A stretch of DNA of 64,000 nucleotides from Papilionanthe hookeriana x Papilionanthe teres (Eukaryota; Streptophyta; Magnoliopsida; Asparagales; Orchidaceae): NCBI GenBank assembly GCA_022702705.1, contig CM040429.1, positions 112,569,943-112,633,942 on the forward strand, written 5' to 3'. Each line of letters opens with the position of its first letter. Positions within the stretch are counted from its first letter, which is position 1. The notes under the pieces are model-generated. The model saw nothing but the letters and a program-made list of their open reading frames with translations, had not been told where the DNA came from and ran no database searches. The translations under genes were made by a program, and so were the position numbers. Shown one piece after another: positions 1 through 11,054 of this stretch.

Positions 1-278
1 CGTGGATCACCACTTGCTACTGGTAATACTATTCTTGGCTCTTCTAGAAAATCACCCCTATTGAGAGCATCTCTAACCTTTGTTGGATGCTGCATTTAAT
101 GCTTTTGTTGTTCTTGAAACTGAATGGCTCATCCAAAAATCAAGCATGAAAAAAGGAAAGGGAAAATATTGATAACTTGCATATATCTGGAGATTCTATT
201 ATCACTGAGCCTTCTTTTTTTGATGGAGATCACTTAACCTCCCCCCTAGGCTTACTAGGAGAGGTGGTTTAAGACATC
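1..278 (+). other. Probable end of LINE ORF1 / inter-ORF region
   Basis: There is no open frame of useful length. The stretch directly precedes the ORF2 start and has a lysine-rich patch near 140-165 that would suit the tail of a nucleic-acid-binding ORF1 protein. I assign it to the LINE by position only. Confidence 0.35.
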
Positions 279-1205
279 ATGTTTAATATTATGGTATGGA
301 ACATTAGGGGAGTTGCTGACCCTCCCTCCCTTAAGCATCTAAAGTATTTATATAGGGTTCACAAGTTGGGCATTTTTGCTATTCTGAACCTATGGTTTCT
401 ACACACAAGGACAAAGTTCTTTCCTCTTTTATGTATTTCTCAAACTATAGTAATGTCAACAATAAAATCTAGATTTTTTTGGAGAAGGGACATTCATTTA
501 GACATAATTGAAGAAGACAACCAATTTGTTCTTCTAAACTTCACCTTGGAGGCTTTTACTGGTTTGGTTACTTTTGTTTATGCTGGTTCTTTACTGCAAG
601 ATAAATCTTTTCTTTGGCAAAAACTTAGTACTATGGGGGATGCAATTTTTGATAATTGGTTAGTTGGTGGGGAATTTAATATGATGATGTCCCCTTTGGA
701 GAGGAATGGTGTGCTAGAGTGGATAATTCTCTCATAAACCGTTTTTGTGATAGTATCACTCAAGCTGGCCTTTTTTATTTGGGTTTTACCGGTTCTCCTT
801 TCACCTGGGGAAGGGATTTTCTATTTCAAAGGCTTGATACATTTTTTTTAACTCTAATTTCCTTTCTTATTATCATATTTCAAGATTGCAACATTGAGCT
901 ATGTCACCTCTGATCACAACCCTCTCTTGTTGACTTTGGTTTTCCATGATAAACTTGCTATTTATCATTTCAAATTTCTTAATGTTTGGACTTCTCACCT
1001 CTCTTTTCAAAGTTTTATCAAGGAGCTTTGGAAACATATTAGGTGTGGCAACTCCTGGTATATCCAGTGGCAATTACATAAAAAAGTGGCTGCTGGTTTA
1101 AGAAAATGGAATTATGATGTTTTTGAAATATCCATTCTAAAGTTATTGATTCTCAAAAGATTGTCAATGATTTGGAGGATAGGGTATGCATGGATTCTTT
1201 TCTAG
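279..1205 (+). pseudogene. LINE ORF2 endonuclease domain (broken)
   Basis: This is the N-terminal exonuclease-endonuclease-phosphatase domain of LINE ORF2, which nicks the target DNA to prime reverse transcription. The start at 279 opens with the family's WNIRG motif. GEFNMMMSP near 670-695 corresponds to the GDFN motif, with Asp replaced by Glu. The closing SDHNPL motif lies near 905-925. Reading it through needs at least three frames (279-737, 719-913, 894-1205), so it is frameshifted. The altered GDFN motif also argues against activity. Confidence 0.82.
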
Positions 1206-1482
1206 CGCCTGAATTATCCCAAGCCCATATTAATCTTACTGCTGATCTCTCCCTTGAGGAGGATCTCTTGCGGCAAATGGCACATGATATGCATTTTTCG
1301 AATGAGGACAGAAACACAAAATATTTTCATGCCTCTAATAAAAATATAACTAACTACAATTCTATTCTTAAATTTGTTACTACTTATGGGGAGGTCATAA
1401 CTACTGCTGAGGATATTGGCTCAAATGTTGTTGAGTATTTCACACAGCTTTTTCTAACACTGTACAGGTTTCCCCTATTGCT

Positions 1483-2760
1483 GTGGATCTTTTTGCCCAA
1501 GATAAGGACCCAGTTGCCTCTCTTTCCCTCACTGATATCCCCTATGGGGAGGAAATTCTTACTGCGCTAAAAGACATTAATGTCAACAAAGCTCCTGGCC
1601 TTGATGGTTTCTCTTCAGCCTTCTATGTTCATTGTTGGGACATTATTAAAATTGAGGTAATAGCTGCTATTCAAAGTGTTTTTAAAGGAGAGGATCCCTG
1701 TAAGTATTTTACCACTGCGACAATTTTTCTTATTCCTAAATCTATAGATAAGACTCACTGGCATAATTTTAGACCTATTTCTCTCACCACTGTTATCTCT
1801 AAGATTATTAGCAACTTTATTATTGCTAGATTGCAGCCACACCTGCCTTTACTTAATTGATCAAAGCAGTCTGCTTTTATTATGGGGAGAGAGATTAGTG
1901 ATAACATTCTTCTAGCATAGGAACTCATTGAGGATTTGGACAAGAAGTGCAGCGGAGGTAATTTGGTCCTTAAACTTGACATTAAAAAAGCATTTGATAA
2001 GATTAGTTGGGATTTCATCATCAACATTTTTCAAGCTAGAGGCTTCAATACCAGTTTTTGCATTTTGATTAAAAGGTGGTTGCACAATGATTTTTATAGT
2101 GTGATGGTCAATGGGGGGTCTTATGACTTTTTTTCTGCTAGCAGGGTGATCAAGCAAGGGGATCCTCTCTCCGCCATTCTTTTCATTATTTCCTTTAATT
2201 ATCTATCTATGCTTCTAAATCACTTCCAATTACTGCATCCACATACACACTACAATCACAAAGTAATTTTTTTGGTTAGTCACTTGGCTTATGCTGAAGA
2301 TTTTATTGTATTCTCTAATGCTTCCAAGTTTGCTATTAAAATGATTTTAAAGGTTTTGGATGTTTTTGAGCTTTCCTCTGGTCTATCCTTCTGTAAGGAT
2401 AAATGTCAGGTTCTTTTTGGGAAGCATATTCAACCTTCTCAAACCAATTGGTTTTCTGACTATACTGGTTACAAGCTCTCTTCTTTACCACTCAAATACC
2501 TTGGTGTTAATTTACTTAAAGGTAGGAGAAAGCAAACTCAGATGGATGATGTTATTGATAAAACTAGGCAAAAGATTGATGATTGGAGAAATGTTTTCCT
2601 CTCTACTGGTGGCAGACTAACACTTCTTGGCAAAGTTCTTCAAAGCATTCCCCTATATTCCTTACAGGTCTTTCATGCTAAAAAGAGTTCTCTTAAATTA
2701 CTTGAAAGCCTGTTTGACAGTTTTCTTTAGGAAGGCAATGGTGCCAAGTGGCATTGGCTC
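1483..2760 (+). pseudogene. LINE ORF2 reverse transcriptase domain (broken)
   Basis: Reverse transcriptase for target-primed copying of the LINE RNA. Visible in order: KAPGLDGF (about 1590-1615), IPKSIDKTHWHNFRPISL (about 1735-1790), KLDIKKAFDKISW (about 1972-2010), IKQGDPLSAILF (about 2149-2184) and LAYAEDFIVF (about 2286-2313). The last is the catalytic YADD box with the first Asp changed to Glu. LKYLGVNL and the thumb region follow near 2490-2720. A stop at 1858-1860, another near 1918 and one at 2728 interrupt the frame. The fold is easily recognised and the enzyme is dead. Confidence 0.88.
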
Positions 2761-3575
2761 ACCTGGCATAAACTTTGTAAACCTAAGGTGGCTAGTGGCA
2801 TTGGTTTCAAAGCTCTTAAACATGTTGTTGAAGTAAACATGTGTAAGCTATTGTATAAATTCAGAAGGTGTGTTTCCTTTGGGCCTCTTTTATGCATCAC
2901 AAATACTACCTCCATTCCCACCCCTCCCTTGTTACCTGGAAGAAGGGGGGCACAAAATTTTCGAAGGCTAGTCTAAAGGCTAGATCTATTGCTCGTAATT
3001 TTATTTTTTGGGATCTTGGGGAGGGCCATGTCTCCTTCTGTAATGATTTTTTGGGCATGCCAAATCTTAAGGAAGATCAGCATCTCCCTTCTCTTGACAA
3101 TTTGCTGGTTTCATATTTCTGGCCTGGCGAGGCTTGGGATTTTAATAAGCTGAGAGAGTTGGTGGGGGAAGATAATGCTATGAAAATTAATCAAATCCCC
3201 TTGCAGCCCACTGTTATTGATTCTCCCATTTGGAAAAAAGGTCCCAATGTCTTTGTTGGTAAAATGCTCTATATTGAGTTACATACATACTCTAAGTGGC
3301 ATTGAGGTCCTTTCATTTGGCATCAGATCTTTACACCTTTTATTTCTTTCTTCCTCTGGCGGCTTTTCTCCTCTTTGCTTCCGCTGGATGACATTTTAAA
3401 GCTTAAAGGTTTGAGATTAGCTTCTATTTTCCCACTTTGCAAAAGGGATGAAGAAGCATTCTCACATATTTTCCTTAAATGCTCTTTTGCTTGTGAGGTC
3501 TGGAACCTGCTTAGTCAATACATTGGGGTGCTATGGCCTACTGCATATAATGTTGGCCTTTATGTTAATGTCTAG
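2761..3575 (+). pseudogene. LINE ORF2 connection and zf-RVT-like region (broken)
   Basis: This joins the RT thumb to RNase H. The frame at 2868-3305 gives a W-rich segment (TWKKGG, IFWDLGEG) usual in plant LINEs. The frame at 3375-3575 gives FPLCKRDEEAFSHIFLKCSFACEVW, split here as FPLCKRDEEAFSH and IFLKCSFACEVW, which is the zinc-finger-like region. Its usual first Cys (CPLC) has become Phe. The frames are not continuous, so this is pseudogenic. Confidence 0.75.
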
Positions 3576-3769
3576 AAACAGGCTACTAGTTTTGGGGAGA
3601 AATTAGTTTCTTTCCCTTTGGTGGTTTCTGGTTTCTTTGGACTGTAAGTAATAGTTTCAAATTTAATGCTACACATCCTACTCCCCACATAACCTTTTTT
3701 TATGTCTTGGCTTACTTTTGTAAGGCCTCTAATGCTTTTCCTATTCACCCAGGTATCCCTAGTAGGTTC

Positions 3770-4275
3770 AGGAGGCCTGTCTTGGTTAATTGGCAGCCTC
3801 CACCACCAGGTTGGGTGAAGGTTAATATTGATGGTAGCTGGAATGGGGTTGTTTTGGTACTGGTGGTATCTTTAGGGATCCACTGGGTCAACCCGTTTGT
3901 TATTTTTCATCCCCTATTAATGTTGTATCTCCTATTCATGCAGAGACATGGGCTCTTCTCTTTGCTCTCCTCACTGTTATCCCTTTCAATCTTAAGCTTA
4001 TTCTGATTGAAATTGATTCCCTTATGTTGCTTAATATGTTTACCAAACTCACTCCCCCTTCTTGGGACCTTACCTATCTGTTTAGAAGGATTTGGAATAC
4101 CATTTACCTGCACCAACTACAGGTACTGTTGAGTTTTGTTTACAGGGAGGGCAACTCCCCAGCTGACTGGTTAGCAAAGCATGCCCAAGAGGTTCTACTG
4201 GTGGGAATTACTCCACCATACCCTCTTCGTCTGTTGCTAAGTGGTGATCTTTTGGCCATTCCTCATATTAGATAG
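3770..4275 (+). pseudogene. LINE ORF2 C-terminal RNase H domain (broken)
   Basis: RNase H domain of the type fused to plant L1 ORF2; it removes RNA from RNA:DNA hybrids. WVKVNIDGSW near 3810-3842 holds the first catalytic Asp. HAETWALLFAL near 3938-3970 holds the catalytic Glu. IEIDSL near 4008-4025 supplies the next Asp, and REGNSPADWLAKHA near 4145-4185 the last conserved Asp. Reading through needs a frame change between about 3850 and 4020. It ends at a TAG at 4273-4275. Confidence 0.85.
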
Positions 4276-5109
4276 CTATTCTGGCTTTTTTTTATATTCT
4301 GAGTTTTTTGTCATGTTTCTATAGGACAGTTTATTTTTTTTGCTGTATTTTTGGTATTATACAGGCTTGAGCCTCACATCATTGGGTTTTGATTATTAAG
4401 CTAGATGATGCTATATTTTAGCAGGTTGTATCTGCTAAGTTTGTTGTTTGTTATTACTGCAGGAGCTGCATGGTTGCCTGCTACTGGTTTTGTTTGGGTT
4501 TGTTTGTCTGATGTAGGCTTGGATTGCAGATTTGCCTCATTATTTGGTCTGCTTCTATTTTTTCTCTTTTTAATTGCCTTAGATTGCAGCCTAGTCTTCC
4601 AATGCTGTATCTACCTTCTTTGATGTGTTGGGCTCTGTTCCTCTACATAATTGCTTCAGCTATTGACTTTTTTCTTAATGCTGACTGCTTTTCCACTAGC
4701 ATGGAGGTTGGTTTTGAATATTTTCTACAGGATCTCTACTTTGTTGTTATGGAGGGGACCTTTTTACTTATTGCAGTCATTCCTCTGGATTCCATCTCTC
4801 GGATGCTTGGGGCTTTTTTTGGCTTGGTGCATTTCAATTGTGCTATGGTTGCTATGGATGGTACACTATTTTGGATAATATATAAATGCAACTCCCTCAT
4901 ACCTTTGGATACCTATGCTACTTTGCTTTTTGTTTTTAAAGCTTTGGGGGTTTACTTGTTTTTTGGGTATACATTGTAACTCTTATTTTTCTTTGAATCT
5001 TTTTTTTGTGAGTTGTAATGTGGGAGGTGAAACCCCGAGGGGTGAGTTAACTGTATTTTTTTGTCTTTCTAGATTTGAGGATTCACCTCCCCTCCCAAAT
5101 TTTGTACTC

Positions 5110-5113
<4 letters not shown>
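4276..5113 (+). other. LINE 3' untranslated region
   Basis: T-rich sequence between the RNase H stop and the (TA)n tail. Open frames here (for example 4405-4623 and 4524-4979) encode only Leu/Phe-rich strings expected from T-rich DNA and match no family I know. The last bases before the tail read GTACTCACTT, where plant LINE copies often end. Confidence 0.6.

Positions 5114-5176
<63 letters not shown>
5114..5176. repeat. (TA)n microsatellite
   Basis: About 31 uninterrupted TA units directly abut the LINE 3' end. It could be an expanded LINE tail or a target-site feature. Confidence 0.97.
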
Positions 5177-5178
<2 letters not shown>

Positions 5179-6757
5179 CTATTGTCTAAATTTCGGAATG
5201 ATTAATTAGGAATTACGACTTGGTCGTACGGATCGAGTAACCTATTTGTAATATGCATTTAGTAAATGCAAAATTTTACAATGTTTCATTTATTATTAGA
5301 TTCTTTTGAATTTTTTTGGCTGAGATTTGCGGTATAGTACATTTGTGCATGCGTTGTGGCTCAAATTTAGGCCAAATTAATTATTACGTAAGACTTTTCC
5401 CTGAAGGACAAGTATCCTCACAAGTCAGATGTCTCCTGTTGTGCAATAAATGAAGTGCCAAAAGAAGAGAAAGATTTATATTAAAATTCAAATGGTGGCT
5501 AATGAGTTTTACTCCTCCATCTTGGTTCACATTCTTATAACTTGTTTTTCTATGAGCTAAATAGTCCATCCTTGCTCATCCTAAATCCAATAAACTCTTA
5601 ATATAATTTTAGTTTTAAATTACATCTTAAATTTGAAGTCCTCCACACTTCACGAGACATCACGAAGCTAGGAGGTCCATCCTTGCTCATCTTAAATCCT
5701 ACAAACTCTGATTAAAATTCTACATTTGAATAATGTTATAATTTTAAAAATGAAATGCTTTTTAATAAATCTATGATATAATAATAAATGGGTAAACAAT
5801 CACACACTAGCAAGTATATAAGGCACAAGTAACTTAGCAGTAGTGAGTTATAAGCCACCTATCATACCAGTTCATGCTTAGTATGATCTCATAACACCTA
5901 CAAACAAACATTTTAATATAATAAATTTTAGCACTATATTTTAACTAGCTAAACATGAGCACCTAAAGAAAATAAGATTTCAAACATAATGAAATGCCCA
6001 AACATCCGGTAAGCGAAAAAACCCAATAATACAAATACAAATTTGTAGTAGTCATTACAAAAAATCACAACAACCCTAACCTAAGTCTTAATAAGAAATC
6101 CATTGTTTAAGGCTAATGTTGTATATCTCTAATATGTTGAGTATTTCAATTTTAGTTCAATTTTAATTTACATTTTTCTATTTATGTTGATTTAATTTGA
6201 AGTGATTAGTAGTTTTGGGGTGATTTTATGATTTTTTTTAATTCAAGATTTAATTTGAATTTAAATTCATAAGATAATTAGAAGTAGTAGGGCTCTATAA
6301 AGTGTGTCCCACTTTCACTTAACATAGTTTTTGTGGGAGCGGAATCTCACCAGAAGATGCAGATCAACATAAAGTAACAACAAAGGTAGTTTAGTGGGTT
6401 GATTAATTTATTTGTTTTAGTTTAATTTTAATTTCATTTTAAATTTCACAAGAAGATGCAGATCAACATAAGCAACAACAAAGGTGGTTTAAGTAGATTG
6501 GTTAATTTATTTGATTTAATTTAAATTTAATTTGACTATAATTTTTAATTTATTTTTTATATCTTTTTCTAATTCAGGTTTGTTTTGAATTGATTAATGT
6601 ATAAACATGTGATTGGCCTTATAGGACAAAAGTGTCCTCATTTCATCTTCTCTTAGAGATTAAATGATTTAATTTTAAAATAATTTAAAGTTTACCTATT
6701 TGTAAAAGAAAAGTTCATATAATTAGAAAATTGCTTAAGATCATAAATTGTTAGAGA
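5177..6757. other. AT-rich noncoding DNA with small internal duplications
   Basis: I see no gene. It holds a duplicated segment (CCATCCTTGCTCATC at about 5568 and again at about 5679, roughly 111 bases apart) and the 99-base tandem duplication at 6348-6545. The rest is AT-rich sequence I cannot assign. Confidence 0.6.
6348..6545. repeat. Tandem duplication, period about 99 bases
   Basis: Two copies of a unit beginning CACCAGAAGATGCAGATC (6348) and CACAAGAAGATGCAGATC (6447), each followed by an ACAACAAAGG motif and a TTAATTTATTTG stretch. The copies have diverged by substitutions and small indels. Confidence 0.85.
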
Positions 6758-7345
6758 ACCAAACAACAACAACAACAAACAAAACCTTTATCCAACCACG
6801 TGGGGTTGGTTGTGTCTTATTTAGTGTCATATTTCATTTAATTCTAGTAAATTAAGATCATTTTTTATACAATATGCTCAAGTCTTCCTAGGTCTACCTC
6901 TTCCTTTTTTAACATAAGTAAAATTTAAAACATCTACATTATAAATTAGATCATCAGAAGGTTGACGTTTAATGTGACCAGACCATCTAGGATTAATCTC
7001 TCTAATTTTGTTCGTCACTAGAACTACACCAACCCTATCACAATATCTTCATTTTGAATTTTGTCTCTAAGCGTAAAGCCACAAATCCACCAAATCATTT
7101 CTCATCTTGGCAATACTTAACCTAGTTTTATGCTTCTCTTTTAAAGGCCAAAATTCAGTGTCATATAGCATTGCAGGTCTCACTACCATCTTATAAAATT
7201 TTCCTTTCAATCTAAGTGGTACTTTTCTATCACAGAATAGACCCAAAGCATTCCTCCAATTAAACCAACCAATTTGAATTCTACTAATAATGTCCCCATC
7301 AATATCACTATCATTTTGAACAATAGACCCGGATATCTAAAACAT
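6758..7345 (-). mobile_element. RTE-clade LINE, 5'-truncated 3' end
   Basis: Read on the minus strand, this encodes the end of the RTE ORF: FRYPGSIVQND, a DGDIISRIQIGW stretch, CDRKVPLRLKGKFY, RPAMLYDTEFW, then NPRWSGHIKRQPSDD and a basic KKGRGRPRK terminus (about 6890-6975). The plus-strand AACAACAACAAC at about 6763-6780 is the (TTG)n tail that ends plant RTE elements. One frameshift lies near 7050-7090. The right side simply stops at about 7345, as expected of 5' truncation by incomplete reverse transcription. Confidence 0.88.
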
Positions 7346-8398
7346 TCACACCTATTAATAAGTGGTTATAGAAGACTTCTATAAAAATATCAAAGTAATT
7401 TGAAGTAATTATAAATTTTAATTTGTTGTTTTATTATTAAATTTTTTATCGGGATATAAATACTTATACATATCTAATAATTGTAATTTTTTTAAAAGTA
7501 TTCTTAATGTCCAAGAGGGCCAATAGAACCATCCAAAAAACATTTAGACCTATTAGAACTATTTCATATTTTTCAATTAATATCCATTGGTTTTAAATAA
7601 AAAAATCAAATAAATATCAAAATGTCATGTAAGAATTTTAATTTTTTCATTAACTCCTACGAAACTATAAGAACATTTATGAAATGTTCGAGATGATTTT
7701 AACTTAAACTAAATTTTCTAAAAGTTTGGGAATTTTAATGATTAAAAATTATATTATAATTAATTTAAATTTCTAAAATTTAGAACCTTCTCTAGAGGGT
7801 CAAGCAATGTCTCAAGACATCGCCATAAATATCAAGATTTCTTTTATTTATAAAGCTTTTTAGATTATTTAGTGATATGCGTAATTAGAAAATATTTTCA
7901 AAAAACTATTAAATTATAAATAACTTTAGAAAATTATGAAGAATATTAGGTGGCTTGAGGGATGCTTCCAACTGTTTCCAAAATTTTTTATGAATTTTAT
8001 AAAAAATAACTATAAAAAAATAACTATTTTCTTGTGGTTTAATTTATTAATTTTATTTATTATATGCTTTTATATTATTTTTTTATTTTTGTTTTGGATA
8101 ATATTTTTATTTTAATTTTTATAAATTTTCATTTGAATTTTAATTTGATTATATTTTATTTTATCTCTTATTTTTATTTGTTATAACTTTTTTAACTTCA
8201 ATTATATCTATACCCGACCCTTTATTGATTTATAAATTAACTTCGTTTAACTTAATATTTAACTTAATGTTAAATGTCTTAGGTTTAAGTTCATAGTATT
8301 TTTGGTTAATTTTAAAGAATACTACTGAATATTTACATTAATTAAATCATTAAATTATATAATTGAACTTTCCACATTATCATTTTGTTAGTTAACTT
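7346..8398. other. AT-rich spacer with nothing recognisable
   Basis: Very AT-rich sequence with no sustained open frame, no terminal repeats and no family motif that I can see. Confidence 0.6.
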
Positions 8399-8765
8399 CA
8401 CTACAGGAAAACATGCTAAAACTGACAGAAAAACTAGCTGCTTAAACTTATATCAGTAAAGGTTTTCTATTTTCTTATGGTTTACAATGATTTATGTGAT
8501 GAGTTACTATTGATAACATTATAACAGGATAAGTCATCGCTTTATAATAGTAAATGGTTTCTGATTGTTTTTCATGATTGCCTACACATTTTAGCATCGA
8601 TTATAAGCAAATAATAACATAATTCTTTATGTTGTTGGTTTTTTATAATCTCGTCATTAGCGGGGTGTTAACCGACGAGGTTTTATAATAAGCGATGAAA
8701 AATGCCATTGTTATTAATTTAAAAACCAATAGGTTTTATGTCGTTTGTAAGTAGTTGAAAGTAAT
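8399..8765 (+). mobile_element. CACTA (En/Spm-type) terminus, partial
   Basis: CACTACAGGAAAACATGC at 8399 matches the start of plant CACTA terminal inverted repeats. Short subterminal motifs follow (CGATGAAAA and ACGAGGTTTTATAATA near 8675-8702), as is usual for these elements. I found no matching inverted end, so this is one end of a truncated or interrupted element. Confidence 0.6.
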
Positions 8766-9122
8766 CATTTATACCACTGAAATCAAAATGTCCCCCAGTC
8801 TTGCTCTAATCCTCTCTATCTTGGTCTCGATCTCACCCTGTGCCCTAATCTTTCCATCCCTCTCTTTGTGAACCAAACGTCCTGGTGATCGGAGCTCCGA
8901 TGACCCCAGCTCCAGCAACTTCACCACTCCGACACTCACAGATTTGGCCAAGTCTTACTTTTCCTTAGTGCATGCTTTTTGTCGTTGATATCCTTCTTTT
9001 GGATGTGACTAGGGGGTCTTTAGCTGCAAGTAAGATTTACGTTAAATAGTTTTTACTAAATCCACTAAATTTGGAATTATTAAATCAAAATATTATTAAG
9101 TCTGAACACTGTCAATACCTGT
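8766..9122. other. Unassigned spacer, GC-richer patch, target site of element A
   Basis: A pyrimidine-rich, GC-richer patch at about 8790-8950 stands out from its neighbours. It could be CACTA internal sequence or a captured fragment. The 60-residue frames on either strand show no known domain. The last five bases (9118-9122, CCTGT) are the left target duplication of element A and recur at 30315-30319. Confidence 0.5.
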
Positions 9123-9317
9123 TGATGCACCAAAATATATATGGTTTATGTTAACTAATTTTATTTATTTTTGGTGATATTTCACTTTAAAGAAAGGTAT
9201 TTTTCACGATTTGTTGCAGGTATGATGATTTTAGGTGACTGGAGCGAAAAGAATAAAAAAGGAATGAATTCGGAGCAAAAAGGAGCAAAAAGGAGCAAAA
9301 TTGTGGAAAAGATACTC

Positions 9318-9400
9318 TAGCGCCGCCGATGTCAGAATCCAAAGAGCTCAGAAAATATTATGGATGATAGAGCGCCGCTGGCGCCCTATCTGGCACCGCC
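9318..9400. repeat. GC-rich near-palindrome cluster in LTR of A
   Basis: Three GCGCC-type units (TAGCGCCGCCGATG, AGCGCCGCTGGCGCCC and TGGCACCGCC) lie in an otherwise AT-rich LTR. The right LTR has the equivalent at 28790-28860. The same motif type recurs at 16503-16591 and 18285-18356, upstream of each 3' ORF. Confidence 0.8.
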
Positions 9401-10635
9401 ATCTCCCAAAGTCGGTGAAATTCAAATTTTGAGAGTTTTGGTAAAAGTTTGAAGGGGTGCCTATGGAAACTCTTAGGATTTTGTCCCTAACTCATAAATA
9501 ACTGAATTAGGACGAGGGAAAACAAATATAGAGGAGTTCTAGAGAGTTTTAGAGTGTGCTCTCTTGCATTCCATTACTTTCTCTTAGTTTTTAATGTTAG
9601 GGTTTAGTGAAGAAGAGAGGGATTCTTCTCTAAGGAGTGAAGGAGAATGAGTAAAGTGAGAGATTGCTTCTTCCTTACCATTCTAAAGGGAGAATCAAGT
9701 GTTGTAAAGAAGACAAGAGGATTCAAAGAACTTCAAGGAGTTTGCATTGGGAAAAAGAAAGAGATAAGTTGTATTTCCTTTTGTGGATTGTATGACTTTT
9801 CTTTTATATATAAAATCCATGTTTTATTGTATCTTCTCCATGAATTCTGAGTAGTCTTCTTTGTCTTTCGTCTTGCTTAGAGATGTGATGATTGTTTGAA
9901 GTAGATTTGATGTGCTTTTAATGTGATGAAGAAATTGTGATGGTTTTTCATTTAGAACTTAATTTAATTTCGACATGGTCAATTGAAATATTAAAATGCG
10001 TTGTTGAACATTAAGTTTGAAAAAATTTAATGTCCTACAACAATAATGAAAGATCCATTCCATTTCCATGGATGAACTGCGTAGTTCATGGGAATTGCGT
10101 GCAAATAAATAGGGAAATGTGTTCTGAAGGATTTCAATGTGGAGATTTATGGGTGATAGGCTGAAATCCCCAGATTGGTTCTAAGATTAGTAACTAATAT
10201 CAAAGGTTAGCTTTTGGGAGAAGGGTGAGTGGAAGCTCCGAAGTGAGAGTCGGTATCCTCCTAGCCTAGCCTTAGAATTAGTAACTAAACTTAGAATGTG
10301 TCAATGTTTTTTTCTTATTTAGAGGAGGGGCACTCTTCTAAAGGTAAAGAATCATCTATGCTTCTATTTGGCACAATAAATTAGATAATTAATCCATATC
10401 AATCCACAGATCATGTTCTCATTGCAAGAAGAAAGATACTTTTCTCATATATAAAAAAACCTTTTAAATACTTAGTTTAGTGTGTCTATTAGTTAATTCT
10501 GTCTTCGAAGTTATTAGAAGTAATTGTAGTTTAGTTGGTTGTTACTATTTTTTGCATAATAGTAGTAGTGTTAGAAGAAAGTTCTAGTGCTTTATTGTAA
10601 CTTTTTAAAACTTTTACTTTGCTTCAACTTAATAC

Positions 10636-10712
10636 CTCCCTGTGGGATCGATAACCAGGGCTCCACTAGAGCCCTGTATTACTTGATACAATACGTATAC
10701 TTGCGTTGAATG
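10636..10712 (+). promoter_or_regulatory. Conserved downstream LTR block with stem-loop (A)
   Basis: CCTCCCTGTGGGATCGATA is followed by a perfect eight-base stem (CAGGGCTC / GAGCCCTG, 10656-10676, five-base loop), then TTACTTGATAC and ACGTATACTTGCGT. Elements C (about 30618-30710 and 49405-49495, opposite strand) and D (about 57900-57990) keep the same order of motifs. It may be the transcript end or R/U5 structure, which is an inference. Confidence 0.65.
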
Positions 10713-10886
10713 CTTGGACTTTACAAAATCATTATAAATATATAACTTTGAAGTTAACAAAATCTTGCATTTAAAAATATAGAAGTAAAGTCAGGTTGCA
10801 TCAGGTTTTTAGCGCTGTTGCTAGAGGATTATATCTCCTAGTAGTGGTGCCAAATTCGTGTATTCAATCCAATCACATCAATTTTT

Positions 10887-10904
10887 TGGCGTTGTTAACG
10901 GGGA
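10887..10904 (+). other. Primer-binding site, tRNA-Asp type, degraded (A)
   Basis: TGGCGTTGTTAACGGGGA begins six bases after the LTR. It fits the complement of the plant tRNA-Asp 3' end with four mismatches in 18. The intact version is at 49255-49270 in element C. Confidence 0.75.
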
Positions 10905-11054
10905 GGTAACAAAGTCAAAGTAAAAAAAAAAGTGTTCGTGTGATTGTATATGCGTAGTAGTGGATCTATATGTTTAGTGCCTTACGATTCAGAGTTAGAG
11001 CGTACTGTCAGAAATTTTAGAAAATAATAAAAACAAATAAAAAATTTTTGTGAA

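Larger units (their letters stand above)
1..5176 (+). mobile_element. L1-type non-LTR retrotransposon (LINE), decayed
   Basis: This is one plant L1-type LINE read left to right: apurinic endonuclease, reverse transcriptase, CCHC-like zinc-finger region, RNase H, then a 3' untranslated region ending at a (TA)n tract. The domain order and the C-terminal RNase H are typical of plant L1 elements. Many frameshifts and stops break the ORF, so it cannot move by itself. The 5' end lies outside the window or in the first 278 bases, and I could not identify a target-site duplication. Confidence 0.85.
9123..10880 (+). repeat. 5' LTR of element A
   Basis: 1758 bases, beginning TGATGCACC and ending ACATCA. 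It matches the right copy (21149-21155 plus 28602-30314) almost throughout by eye. The left copy has about 30 extra bases in the GC-rich motif region near 9385-9415. The bases CCTCCCTGTGGGATCGATA and a stem-loop at 10656-10676 lie in the downstream part, as in elements C and D. Confidence 0.93.

Noticed and set aside
4405..4979. Small membrane-protein genes in the LINE 3' region
   Set aside because: Hydrophobic Leu/Phe strings are expected from T-rich DNA. They overlap in several frames and follow the LINE RNase H stop directly.
8769..8951. A host exon or short gene in the GC-richer patch
   Set aside because: Short frames on both strands, no domain, no splice structure I could defend, and it lies between transposon remnants.
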